Shown here: positions 49,038 to 56,670 of the stretch, in pieces
Position numbering within the stretch: the first letter of the stretch is position 1
Layout: every line of letters begins with the position of its first letter
NCBI RefSeq assembly: GCF_022662335.1
Contig: NZ_JAKNQJ010000001.1
Coordinates: 248,001-312,000, forward strand
Length of the DNA: 64,000 bases
DNA from: Sphingomonas sp. CROZ-RG-20F-R02-07
Lineage (GTDB): Bacteria; Pseudomonadota; Alphaproteobacteria; Sphingomonadales; Sphingomonadaceae
Direction of reading: 5' to 3'
Translations under genes and position numbers: made by a program
Notes under the pieces: generated by a model
The model's input: only the letters and a program-made list of their open reading frames with translations
What the model was told of the DNA's origin: nothing
Database searches by the model: none

Positions 49038-51140
49038 TCAGGAGCCGGGGTTGCGGTAGGAGCCGCGATAGTCGATCGCGCCGCAGTAGAAGTCTTCGGT
49101 CACCCGCCAGGCCATGCCGTCGTACTGGAAGGTCTCGTCGAACAGCACGCGGGGGCCGGGGGCGTCGCTGAGATAACCATAGACGAAAACGGGCAGATCT
49201 TCCGGGCTGGTATACATCTCCCAGGCGTTGCCCGCGAGCGTGGCCTCCGGGATGATGTCCAGCTTGCCGGAGAACGGGTTGACGAAGCCCGACTGCTGCG
49301 CCTGAAGCGGCGCGATCAGCTGCTCGGCCTTGGTCTCGACGTCCGGGCCGACCAGCATCGACTTGGGAGGCAGGTTGAGCGGATTGCCGTCGAGGTCCTT
49401 CTGCTTGCGGATGGCCGCACGGCCCGCCCCGAGCGTCTCGATCGAAGGATCGGCACCGGCCGCGGCGAGGTTGCCGTGCGCGGGATCGAACAGCGGCTTG
49501 CCGTCCGACAGCTTCGGCCCGTTCCCGTTGTTCTGGTTCTTCATGTTGTAGAAAGTGGTGTTCTCGAACCGGGCGACCACGCGGCCGATCGAGCCGAACA
49601 CGTCATCGAACGCGTTCAGATCGTCGTTCACGATCGCCTGCCGCGACAGCCGCAGGATGCGGCCATACGAGCCGAGCATCACCTGCTCGCGGCCCTCGTT
49701 GATCGTGCCGGCCTTGATCTCGCCGTCTTCCTGGTACGGCATCAGGGTCGGGAAATCGCCGATGCGCAGCAGCTTGGTCGGCTTGAAGTCGCGCAGATCG
49801 CGCCGCGCGGCGATGGCGGTGTAGGTGAGGAGGGCCTGGCCGTAGCGGGCGAGCAACACCTTGTTCGCAGCGGCCTCCAGCAGCATCGGGAAATCCGAGC
49901 TGGTGTTCGCCGCGCGGAGGATCACGCTGGCGTCACGCTCGCGCGGCGAGAGGCCGGCGCGCTGGGCGGCCAGTTCGAGCAGGCGGTAGCCCATCCATTC
50001 GCGCGAGGCATCGTCGGGCTTGGTGCCGAGCGTGCGGGCGACGATCGCGCCTGCGATGGCGGCCCGGGACGCCTCCGCGTTGGCTTCCGAAACGACGATA
50101 CCGGACGGCGAGGGGCCGGCCGTGCTGCGCGTCCGCTGGGCCTCGGCGCCGGCTTGCAGGAGCGCCGCGCGCGCCGCTTCGGTGCCGATCTCGCCGCGCG
50201 AATTTTGGTCGACCAGCTCGCGACCGCGAGCGTCGACGCCCAAGCTCCGCGCACTGTCCATGAAGTCCACCGCATCGACCGCACCAAAGCGCGTGACGGC
50301 CAGCACGTGGGAGATGGGCGCCGGTTCGGCAGCCCGCACGGCCTCGGCGGCCGGCGTCGGGGTCGCGACAGGTTCGGCCGCCGGTGCGGCGCCGCGATTG
50401 GCGTTCGGATGGGCGACACCGCCGCCCGGAAGGTTCCGGTTCATATCTTCGTCCTTTTCGTTGGAGCCGGTGGAGGCGGCAGTTCCGGGAATGGTCCCTT
50501 GATGCGATCGAACCCCGGCGTTCGAATCGGCGGGAACAGGTACGAGGCTGACCTCCAGCAGCTCCCAGCGCTGGGCGGTCCAGGTGTCGACCGCATCGGT
50601 CATCTCGGTCAGCTGCCAGATGTCGACCGTGTAGCCGATAGAGATGCCCGTCAGCTCGCCGCGCTGGACCATGCCCTCGGCTTCCACGCCGGCTTCCGTC
50701 TCATTGAACTGCACAGTGCCGACCAGCTGACCGCCTTCGATGCTGGCGGCGATGACGCGTCCGAGAACGGCCTTGATGTCAAACTGGTTGTGAGCGTTCA
50801 GGAAGGGGCAGAGGTTCGCGCCGACACGGTCGAGGTTGATGGCTTCGGGCGAGATGGCGAGCATCTCGATGCCGAAGTAGCGCTGGACGCCCGCACCGGA
50901 CGAAAACACCGCTTCCACGGTATGCGCGTCGGCGTTGTACGAGCTGCCGCTGAAGGTGGCGGAGCGGCTGCCCATCTTGGGCGGCGGTGCACCACGCTGA
51001 TGATCGATGGCGGTCGGCGGTTCACGGGTCAGTGGCACGCGGGGTGCCATGTCGCGACGCCCGTCAGGTGCCGATCGGAGCGGCGCGCGCTTGTCCGGCG
51101 CTGCCGGCTTCGGTGCCGGCGCGGTCTTCTTGTCGTCCAT
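49038..51140 (-). CDS. prohead protease-major capsid protein fusion
   Basis: The 700-residue protein joins two functions normally encoded separately. Residues about 55-230 form an HK97-type serine protease (H117 in LNAHNQFD, S167 in GISIGY, and ELLEVSLVPVPADSN after it). A Pro/Ala/Glu-rich linker (about 225-270) precedes a scaffold-like helical region and the HK97-fold capsid protein (about 380-700: ALLTYTAIAARRDLRDFKPT, SGRILRLSRQAIVNDDLNAF, and ending WRVTEDFYCGAIDYRG). The first part would cut itself off and mature the shell. Such fusions are known in some siphophages. Confidence 0.88.
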   Translation of the reverse strand: MDDKKTAPAPKPAAPDKRAPLRSAPDGRRDMAPRVPLTREPPTAIDHQRGAPPPKMGSRSATFSGSSYNADAHTVEAVFSSGAGVQRYFGIEMLAISPEAINLDRVGANLCPFLNAHNQFDIKAVLGRVIAASIEGGQLVGTVQFNETEAGVEAEGMVQRGELTGISIGYTVDIWQLTEMTDAVDTWTAQRWELLEVSLVPVPADSNAGVRSHQGTIPGTAASTGSNEKDEDMNRNLPGGGVAHPNANRGAAPAAEPVATPTPAAEAVRAAEPAPISHVLAVTRFGAVDAVDFMDSARSLGVDARGRELVDQNSRGEIGTEAARAALLQAGAEAQRTRSTAGPSPSGIVVSEANAEASRAAIAGAIVARTLGTKPDDASREWMGYRLLELAAQRAGLSPRERDASVILRAANTSSDFPMLLEAAANKVLLARYGQALLTYTAIAARRDLRDFKPTKLLRIGDFPTLMPYQEDGEIKAGTINEGREQVMLGSYGRILRLSRQAIVNDDLNAFDDVFGSIGRVVARFENTTFYNMKNQNNGNGPKLSDGKPLFDPAHGNLAAAGADPSIETLGAGRAAIRKQKDLDGNPLNLPPKSMLVGPDVETKAEQLIAPLQAQQSGFVNPFSGKLDIIPEATLAGNAWEMYTSPEDLPVFVYGYLSDAPGPRVLFDETFQYDGMAWRVTEDFYCGAIDYRGSYRNPGS

Positions 51141-51152
51141 GATGGTCTCCAG

Positions 51153-52652
51153 TCAGGCCGCCGCGGCGGCTTCCGTTTTCGGTGCGATGTAGCCAGCGGC
51201 GAGTTGCAGGACGCCGGCATCGGTCAGGCGGCGCGGATCGCTGTCGAGCGCCAGCCCCAGGGCATCGATCTGCTTGTTCATCTCGGCGATCTTCGCGAGA
51301 TGCGCTTCAGCGTTGATGCCCCGCTCGGCAAGGCTGCGTGCCAGCGTCTTCAGGCCGGAGCGGATCTCGATCAGCTCGCCCATGAGATCCTTGATTGGAT
51401 CGACGAAACGGCGAACGGGAAGGGCGTAGCCGATCCGCAGATCCAGGAAGCGCTTGTCGCCGGTCTCGATAGCGAGGCGCCGCATCCGCCGCTTGACCGC
51501 CGGCATCGTATGATGCGGGATCATCACGTGCTGCTGCCAGTCGTCGAGCAATGACCAGTGGCCGAGCATTGCTGCCCGCAGGCTGGAATAGTTCGCCTGG
51601 CTGACGTCGCCTGTCATCAGATGATAGGGCGCCATGTTCGCCGACACCGCCGCGAGCTGCTGGCGGATGAACTCGACGGCGCCGCCCGACTGCGTCGGAT
51701 TGAGCGACGTCACCGTCTCGCCGGGCTGCGCGCGAAACACCATGCCGGGGCTCAGGGCCTCGGTAGGCGGGCGGCGCGCATCGCCGGGATCGCGCGCCTG
51801 TGACAGAGGCGAGGCGGTGTTGCCCTCGCCGGGCGTGATGATCAGCCCCAAGCACGCCTGTACCTTTTGCTGCATGCGCACCGCGTCCTCGATGTCCCCG
51901 ATGTCGCGGAGCGTCATGGCGACCGAAGACAGCCACGAAACGCCGCGCGATTGGCCGAACCGCAGACGTTCGAACACATGATCGATGTCGATCGCCGACA
52001 CAGCGGCAGATACGTGGTTGCCGGTCAGCCCCACATCGCCGGGGTGCCGATCGAACAGCCAGTAGCTGGTGACGTCGCCGAAGGCGTCGTATTCCACACC
52101 CTGAACGATCCGGCCACCGCCTGGCAGATCGAGCAGGCGCGATGCGTCGAGGAAGTCGCCTTCCAGCCCGACGATCCGCCCATCCGGTCCCGTGCTGTCG
52201 GGCGACCAGCGCGTGAGGGTCTCGCCACCCGTCACCATCCCGCGAGCCGTCAGCTTCTGATGCTCGTAGAAGTCGCCCTTGCCGTCGACCTTGCCTTCGG
52301 CCCAACCATCCCAGGCGGCCTGCGCCTTGCGCGCGACACTCTTGTCGTCGTGGTCGAATTGGGGCGAGATGCCGTCGCCGATCATGTTCGTCACGATCTG
52401 GCGCACGCCGGCTGCGGCGTATTTGTTGTTGCGCACCAGATCGTTGCCCGAGTTGCGCAGCATGGCGATGGCGCGGGCATTCTCGGCGTCAGCCGAGGTG
52501 GCCGGCCGCTTCCAGCCTTGCGTGCGACGGCCACGCTCCGCCGCATCATAGTTGCGCGCGAGGTTCAGCCCGATGCGCGCGGACATCCGGCGCGCAGCGA
52601 GCGCGGGCGCGAATGGCGCAATGGCGCCGTCGATGATGTCGCCGAGGCCCAT
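51153..52652 (-). CDS. phage portal protein, lambda family
   Basis: The roughly 499-residue protein shows lambda-portal features: RNNKYAAAGVRQIVTNMIGDG, TGGETLTRWSPD, SRGVSWLSSVAMTLRDIGDIEDA and MTGDVSQANYSSLRAAMLGHW. A dodecamer of it forms the DNA entry channel at one capsid vertex. The ATG at 52652 is chosen. It lies between the gpW-like connector and the protease-capsid gene. Confidence 0.94.
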   Translation of the reverse strand: MGLGDIIDGAIAPFAPALAARRMSARIGLNLARNYDAAERGRRTQGWKRPATSADAENARAIAMLRNSGNDLVRNNKYAAAGVRQIVTNMIGDGISPQFDHDDKSVARKAQAAWDGWAEGKVDGKGDFYEHQKLTARGMVTGGETLTRWSPDSTGPDGRIVGLEGDFLDASRLLDLPGGGRIVQGVEYDAFGDVTSYWLFDRHPGDVGLTGNHVSAAVSAIDIDHVFERLRFGQSRGVSWLSSVAMTLRDIGDIEDAVRMQQKVQACLGLIITPGEGNTASPLSQARDPGDARRPPTEALSPGMVFRAQPGETVTSLNPTQSGGAVEFIRQQLAAVSANMAPYHLMTGDVSQANYSSLRAAMLGHWSLLDDWQQHVMIPHHTMPAVKRRMRRLAIETGDKRFLDLRIGYALPVRRFVDPIKDLMGELIEIRSGLKTLARSLAERGINAEAHLAKIAEMNKQIDALGLALDSDPRRLTDAGVLQLAAGYIAPKTEAAAAA

Positions 52653-52653
52653 G

Positions 52654-52866
52654 TCAGTCGTTGTAGAACGCGGCGTACGTCGTGCCGCAGGCCGGCCCGC
52701 GCGCGGTGGTCGATGCGGCAAGCCGCTCGAAATAGGCGATGCCCTTCATGATGTCGCCAACCGAGCGGTAGATCACGAGGTCACCGTCGGATTCCACGCG
52801 CGCTTCGCCGCTGGCGAGGCCGGCGCGAAGCGCGGCGATCTCGGGAGCGTAATCGGGCGCTGGCAT
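52654..52866 (-). CDS. gpW-like head-tail connector
   Basis: The 70-residue protein has PEIAALRAGLASGEARVESD then YRSVGDIMKGIAYFERLAA, the helix-hairpin-helix plan of gpW/gp28-type connectors that sit below the portal. The ATG at 52866 overlaps the terminase stop (ATGA) and the gene ends 2 bases before the portal start. This order matches lambda W between A and B. Confidence 0.78.
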   Translation of the reverse strand: MPAPDYAPEIAALRAGLASGEARVESDGDLVIYRSVGDIMKGIAYFERLAASTTARGPACGTTYAAFYND

Positions 52867-54986
52867 CAGATCCATTCCTCTGCATGTTCGATGTAGGCGG
52901 CCGGCGCGGGGTGCGCTGGCGCGACGGGTGCAACCTCGGCGGGTGCGGCGCGGGCGATGATGGGCATGACGAGCAAATCGCCCTGCGCGTCGTCGCTGGG
53001 AGCATAGCGCTCGGCGCGCAACGCCACCCAGTCGGCCACGGTGAGTGTGTCGAGCATCAGCTTTTCCGCTGCTGCGGTGTTGTAGACCCGGCAATCGAGC
53101 CAGTGGTTCGGGCGGCCGGCGAGGGGCTTCCAAACCCGTCGCGGCTGGTTTTGAACCGTCTCGGTTACGATCGTCTCGGCCGTGATCTGCTCGAAATAAT
53201 CATCCGGCAGATCGACGTTGAAGTGTGCGCGCCCCCGCGCCGACATCGGCGCGCCTTCGCGCTCGACCGCTGCCGCCGCGATCGTTTCGCGGAGAAAGCC
53301 GTACCATGCGAGCTTCACGCCGAACGTGCCCACGATGTAGGCCTTGTCCTCGGCGCGCTTGGACGCCTGCCCGGCTTTTCGACCCTGCTGCTCGTAGCGC
53401 AGGTTCTCGCCGCGCCCGAGGATCGGGAGCGTCCAGCCCGCGCGTCCGAACACCGCCAGGCGGTTCGGATGGGCTCGGCAGAAAGCCTCCGCCGCTTCCG
53501 TGTTGTAGCCGGCGTCCACGCAGATCTGATCGATGCCGAACTCGCGGCCACCAGGGAAGCGCGTCTTCCGGCGCGCATAGGCCTCCAGATCGGCCCAGGC
53601 ACCTTGACCGCGCACGTCGGTCGCACCCGGTAGGAACCGCGCATCGAGCACCCAGCTCTCCGCATTCTCGGCCCAGCCAACCCTTTCGAGGTATAGGCCG
53701 TCACCCTGGACGTCGACGCCCATGGTGGTGACGACCGGGCCGATGGGCATCTGCGCCGATTGACGCGGACCCCAGCCTTGCTCGCGCAACTCGCGCAGCT
53801 TCTCGTAATCCGGCGTGCCGCCCTTCAGCTCGAACTCAAACCCATGGACGAGGTTGGTCCAGGTCTTCAGCTTGCTCAGGTCACCCTGCGCCGCGATGAA
53901 GCCGACCGCCATGTCCGCCCAGGTCTGAAACGAAGAGATGATGCCGGTCAGGTGGAAGCCGCGCTTCACACTGGCCGGCATCCGCCCACGGGCAGCCAGG
54001 AATTCGTCTTCCGACATGACCCGCGCCAGCTTCACGCCGTCGATTTCGTCGGAAAGCCACCCATCGGGCAGCTTCATCGTCGCTTTCTGCCAATGCTCGA
54101 TATGGTCGAAGCCGCAGCAGGGCGGGATCAGATGGGCCTGCTCCGGTTGTCCGTCAGGCCATTTGACGTCGCTCCACTCCGGCACGAACCGGCTACCGCA
54201 TTCCGGGCATTTCAGGTGGTAGCGACGACGATCGGAGCCGGCATAGGCCCGGCCGATCTTGCTCGTGCCCTTGATCAGCGGCGTGCTGATCTTCAGCCGC
54301 TTCGAGAGGCCCTGCCGCTTCCAGACCTTGAGGCGCTGGTCGACCATCGTCTCGGGCGATCCCTGACCCTCGACGTCGTCAGGATACTGATCAAGATCGT
54401 CCTCGACCGCATAGCGCACGGTGCGCTGGCGCAGCGAAGCGGCTGACGTCGCTCCAGCGAGCAGCACGAAGCCGTTCGAGCGCGAGAACCTGATCTTGCC
54501 CTTGGTCGATCCGTCGCCATCGGGTGTGCCCTGCGCCCGGATCGTCCCGCCGCGCGCGGGATTGAGCTTCGGCGTGGCCTCGACCATCGGCCAGAACTTT
54601 TCGGCCGCCCATGCGAGCGCGGCGGTCAGCGTGCCCTGAACGAACAGCATCGGACCCGGCGCCAGATCGGAGATGAACCCGATCCAGTTTTCTGCCGAGG
54701 CCGAGCCGCCCGACTGCGCGCATTTGATGATGCTCGCCTCTTCGCAGGGATCTTCCGGCGAGAGGGAATCCATTATCTCGACCAGCTCCGGCGCCGTCTC
54801 ATGGCGCCAGGGGCCGGGTATCGGGTCATCATCGGCAAAGCGCCGCTCGGTCGCCGCCCATTCGGAGACCTTCATCCGGCGGGGAGGGCGCAGGCCCGAC
54901 GCCATCGACCGATCCAAGGAACGCGCATTCGCACGAAGCGCATCGCCAGCGGTACTGCCGAAGCGCGCGTAATCGAACACCGTCAT
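52866..54986 (-). CDS. terminase large subunit, GpA family
   Basis: The roughly 706-residue DNA packaging motor has a GpA-type ATPase. The modified Walker A region is IIKCAQSGGSASAENW (about residues 86-101), with Walker B in YAVEDDLDQYPDD. A zinc-binding insert contains CPEC and PPCCG. The C-terminal nuclease region has GVDVQGDGLYLERVGW and DAGYNTEAAEAF. It cuts concatemeric DNA, probably at cos sites as in lambda, and pumps it into proheads. The ATG at 54986 overlaps the stop of the small subunit. Confidence 0.95.
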   Translation of the reverse strand: MTVFDYARFGSTAGDALRANARSLDRSMASGLRPPRRMKVSEWAATERRFADDDPIPGPWRHETAPELVEIMDSLSPEDPCEEASIIKCAQSGGSASAENWIGFISDLAPGPMLFVQGTLTAALAWAAEKFWPMVEATPKLNPARGGTIRAQGTPDGDGSTKGKIRFSRSNGFVLLAGATSAASLRQRTVRYAVEDDLDQYPDDVEGQGSPETMVDQRLKVWKRQGLSKRLKISTPLIKGTSKIGRAYAGSDRRRYHLKCPECGSRFVPEWSDVKWPDGQPEQAHLIPPCCGFDHIEHWQKATMKLPDGWLSDEIDGVKLARVMSEDEFLAARGRMPASVKRGFHLTGIISSFQTWADMAVGFIAAQGDLSKLKTWTNLVHGFEFELKGGTPDYEKLRELREQGWGPRQSAQMPIGPVVTTMGVDVQGDGLYLERVGWAENAESWVLDARFLPGATDVRGQGAWADLEAYARRKTRFPGGREFGIDQICVDAGYNTEAAEAFCRAHPNRLAVFGRAGWTLPILGRGENLRYEQQGRKAGQASKRAEDKAYIVGTFGVKLAWYGFLRETIAAAAVEREGAPMSARGRAHFNVDLPDDYFEQITAETIVTETVQNQPRRVWKPLAGRPNHWLDCRVYNTAAAEKLMLDTLTVADWVALRAERYAPSDDAQGDLLVMPIIARAAPAEVAPVAPAHPAPAAYIEHAEEWI

Positions 54987-55594
54987 GCCTCCGCCAGTTG
55001 CGCTTCCACTTCGTGCTCGATTGCCGCCTCTTCGTCGCTCGCCTCGTCCTGGACGAGGCGGCCGGCGTCGACGTCGTCGGCGAGCTGCGCGAACACGCGG
55101 TCGATCTCGCCGACGCCGATCGCCATGATAGTGCGCACGTCGCGTTCGGCCGCGAGGCGCTCCGAGACGGCACGCCACATCGCAAGCATCCGCTCGCGAG
55201 CGACGCGCCCCATCTCGGCCGCTCGGCGATCTAGCTCGACCTTTGCGGCCAGCTCCTTCGCCTCGCGCGCATTCTTCAGTCGGACGCTGACCAACTGCTC
55301 TTCCGCCAGGTCGGCGCGGACATGAGCGACGCTCCTGCCCGAGATACGCTGATCACCCCCTTCCTCTACCGGCGCCGGGCTCGGCGCGGTCAGCGGCAGG
55401 CCACCAGTCGGCCTGCCGCGCATCGGATCGACGCGAGAATTGATCCGGGCTTGGGTGCGCTCGACATCGACCATGATGGCGCCGCTGGTCGGGCACTCGC
55501 CCATCACCAACAGGCCTTTCTTGGCCCAGTTCGAGACCGCCGATTTGCCGACGCCGCGATGCCGGGCGAAGTCGCCCTTGGTCATCAGCGCCAT
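54983..55594 (-). CDS. terminase small subunit (Nu1-like)
   Basis: The 203-residue protein begins with a winged-helix DNA-binding module (TKGDFARHRGVGKSAVSNWA then KKGLLV), followed by a disordered linker and a long helical C-terminus (LAEEQLVSVRLKNAREAKEL ... VFAQLADDVDAGRLV) for assembly and binding the large subunit. It recognises packaging sites on the phage genome. It overlaps the large subunit by 4 bases. Confidence 0.87.
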   Translation of the reverse strand: MALMTKGDFARHRGVGKSAVSNWAKKGLLVMGECPTSGAIMVDVERTQARINSRVDPMRGRPTGGLPLTAPSPAPVEEGGDQRISGRSVAHVRADLAEEQLVSVRLKNAREAKELAAKVELDRRAAEMGRVARERMLAMWRAVSERLAAERDVRTIMAIGVGEIDRVFAQLADDVDAGRLVQDEASDEEAAIEHEVEAQLAEA

Positions 55595-55614
55595 CGAACC
55601 ACCCCGTTCATGCC

Positions 55615-55635
55615 GGTGAACCTGTTCAGTTCACC
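55615..55635. promoter_or_regulatory. 21-base dyad upstream of terminase small subunit
   Basis: Perfect 7-base arms GGTGAAC and GTTCACC flank a 7-base spacer that itself contains GTTCA. The site lies 20 bases before the small terminase start. It may bind a late-gene regulator or the small terminase itself. Confidence 0.5.
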
Positions 55636-55764
55636 AAGTTCATAAAGGCGAAATGCCCCTGAACACTGAAATGCTGCGCCACGCCACACCGCAATGCCCG
55701 GCCGGCCCCCGAAGGGACCCGTGAGGGGTGGGGGTGCATGCGTCGACGCCTGACCCCACAACGC

Positions 55765-55800
55765 CGATGGGCGCCGAGGCCGAAGCCGCAGCGCCCATCG
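55765..55800. terminator. hairpin between early and late operons
   Basis: CGATGGGCGC (55765-55774) pairs perfectly with GCGCCCATCG (55791-55800) around a 16-base loop. No strong T-run follows on either strand, so it may terminate weakly or belong to the packaging site. Confidence 0.4.
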
Positions 55801-55948
55801 AAAGGTTCAGGGGAGGTGCTGGTTCAGTTACATGGCAGCCTCCATCGGTTGGGATGAAGAGCCGCACCCGAAGGCCCAACCCAGCGTGTCGATAAATAGG
55901 CTCATTTGGTCTCATAGGCGAACAGGTAAAATTTGCGGGCGTGCATAT

Positions 55949-56461
55949 TCATCGGGTTGACACGTTCCGACTAGGATTTCCGCCATTCACCGCAATGCAT
56001 ATTGAGTTAAGCGCCCGTCCGTAGCGCATCCGCAGCCCGTCAGAGCCGCGGCGAAGCCCCATCGGCGCGAGCAGCCGGTTCCATGACACCTCGCGCTTGC
56101 CGCGCGCCAGCTCGCGGATGGCAAGCCCCACGAGCTTCCGCTCGGCAGGCGCAACGGCATCGAGCCAACCGAATGCTTCATCCATCGCGGCGATATCCGC
56201 ACGCGTCTGCGCCGCTGCCCGCAGCGCCACGTCGGCGCTGGTGCCGTCACCACCACGCGCGTCATAGTCGCCAGCCCACACGTCGCGGCTGATCTCCGGC
56301 CATGCCGAGCGCAGCGTCTGCCATCCGCGTTCCCGATCTGGATAGCGCCAGCACGTCAGCAACGCCTCGACAAGACGATCCTCGATGTCGGCGAACGTCA
56401 GGAAGCCGCAACCCTCCCGCGATCCTCCCGCAATAGCAGCCGATCCTCCCACGTCACTCAC
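55949..56461 (-). CDS. DUF6362-type phage protein
   Basis: The 170-residue protein has IEDRLVEALLTCWRYPDRER then GWQTLRSAWPEISRDV, and a C-terminal helix-turn-helix-like segment (GKREVSWNRLLAPMGLRRGSDGLRMRYGRALN). This fits the DUF6362 family, found near phage terminase genes and thought to bind DNA. It lies at the end of the early operon just before the terminase control region and could be a late-gene activator. Its N-terminal coding sequence overlaps part of the GGGAGG repeat cluster. Confidence 0.7.
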   Translation of the reverse strand: MSDVGGSAAIAGGSREGCGFLTFADIEDRLVEALLTCWRYPDRERGWQTLRSAWPEISRDVWAGDYDARGGDGTSADVALRAAAQTRADIAAMDEAFGWLDAVAPAERKLVGLAIRELARGKREVSWNRLLAPMGLRRGSDGLRMRYGRALNSICIAVNGGNPSRNVSTR

Positions 56462-56670
56462 AGCCTAAGTCCTTCTAATAAAGGGTTTCTATCAAATTCT
56501 ATGGGAGGATTGGGAGGGTAGGGAAGTTTACCGTGAATTGTCGTCGTGCATGCGCGCATGCCTGTGATGTACAGAATACGCAGGCGAACCTCCCAACCCT
56601 CCCAAAGCCGCGCAAGAGCGCGCTTTCTCCCTCCCTAGATGCTCCCACCATCCTCCCACATCGGGAGGGT
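56413..56670. repeat. cluster of CCCTCCC / ATCCTCCC repeats, candidate replication origin
   Basis: About ten copies of an 8-base motif (A(C/T)CCTCCC or its complement GGGAGG(A/G)T) occur in 258 bases, including at 56413, 56423, 56444, 56503, 56512, 56588, 56596, 56650 and 56663. Between them lies a perfect palindrome GCATGCGCGCATGC (56548-56561) and an AT-rich patch (56468-56500). The cluster adjoins the primase-helicase gene, a typical place for a phage origin. The 200-base gap 56462-56669 holds no gene. Confidence 0.6.

Larger units (their letters stand above)
55595..55948. other. non-coding control region upstream of terminase, candidate cos/packaging or late-promoter region
   Basis: This 354-base gap holds no convincing gene. 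It contains a dyad GGTGAAC-N7-GTTCACC (55615-55635), additional TGAAC/GTTCA copies near 55660, 55805, 55822, and a perfect 10-base inverted repeat CGATGGGCGC (55765-55774 with 55791-55800). It separates early and late genes and lies next to the small terminase gene, where lambda-like phages carry cos and binding sites. Confidence 0.5.

Noticed and set aside
55640..55915. 91-residue minus-strand open frame in the gap upstream of terminase
   Set aside because: There is no ribosome site or protein-like composition, and it overlaps the repeat array and hairpin.
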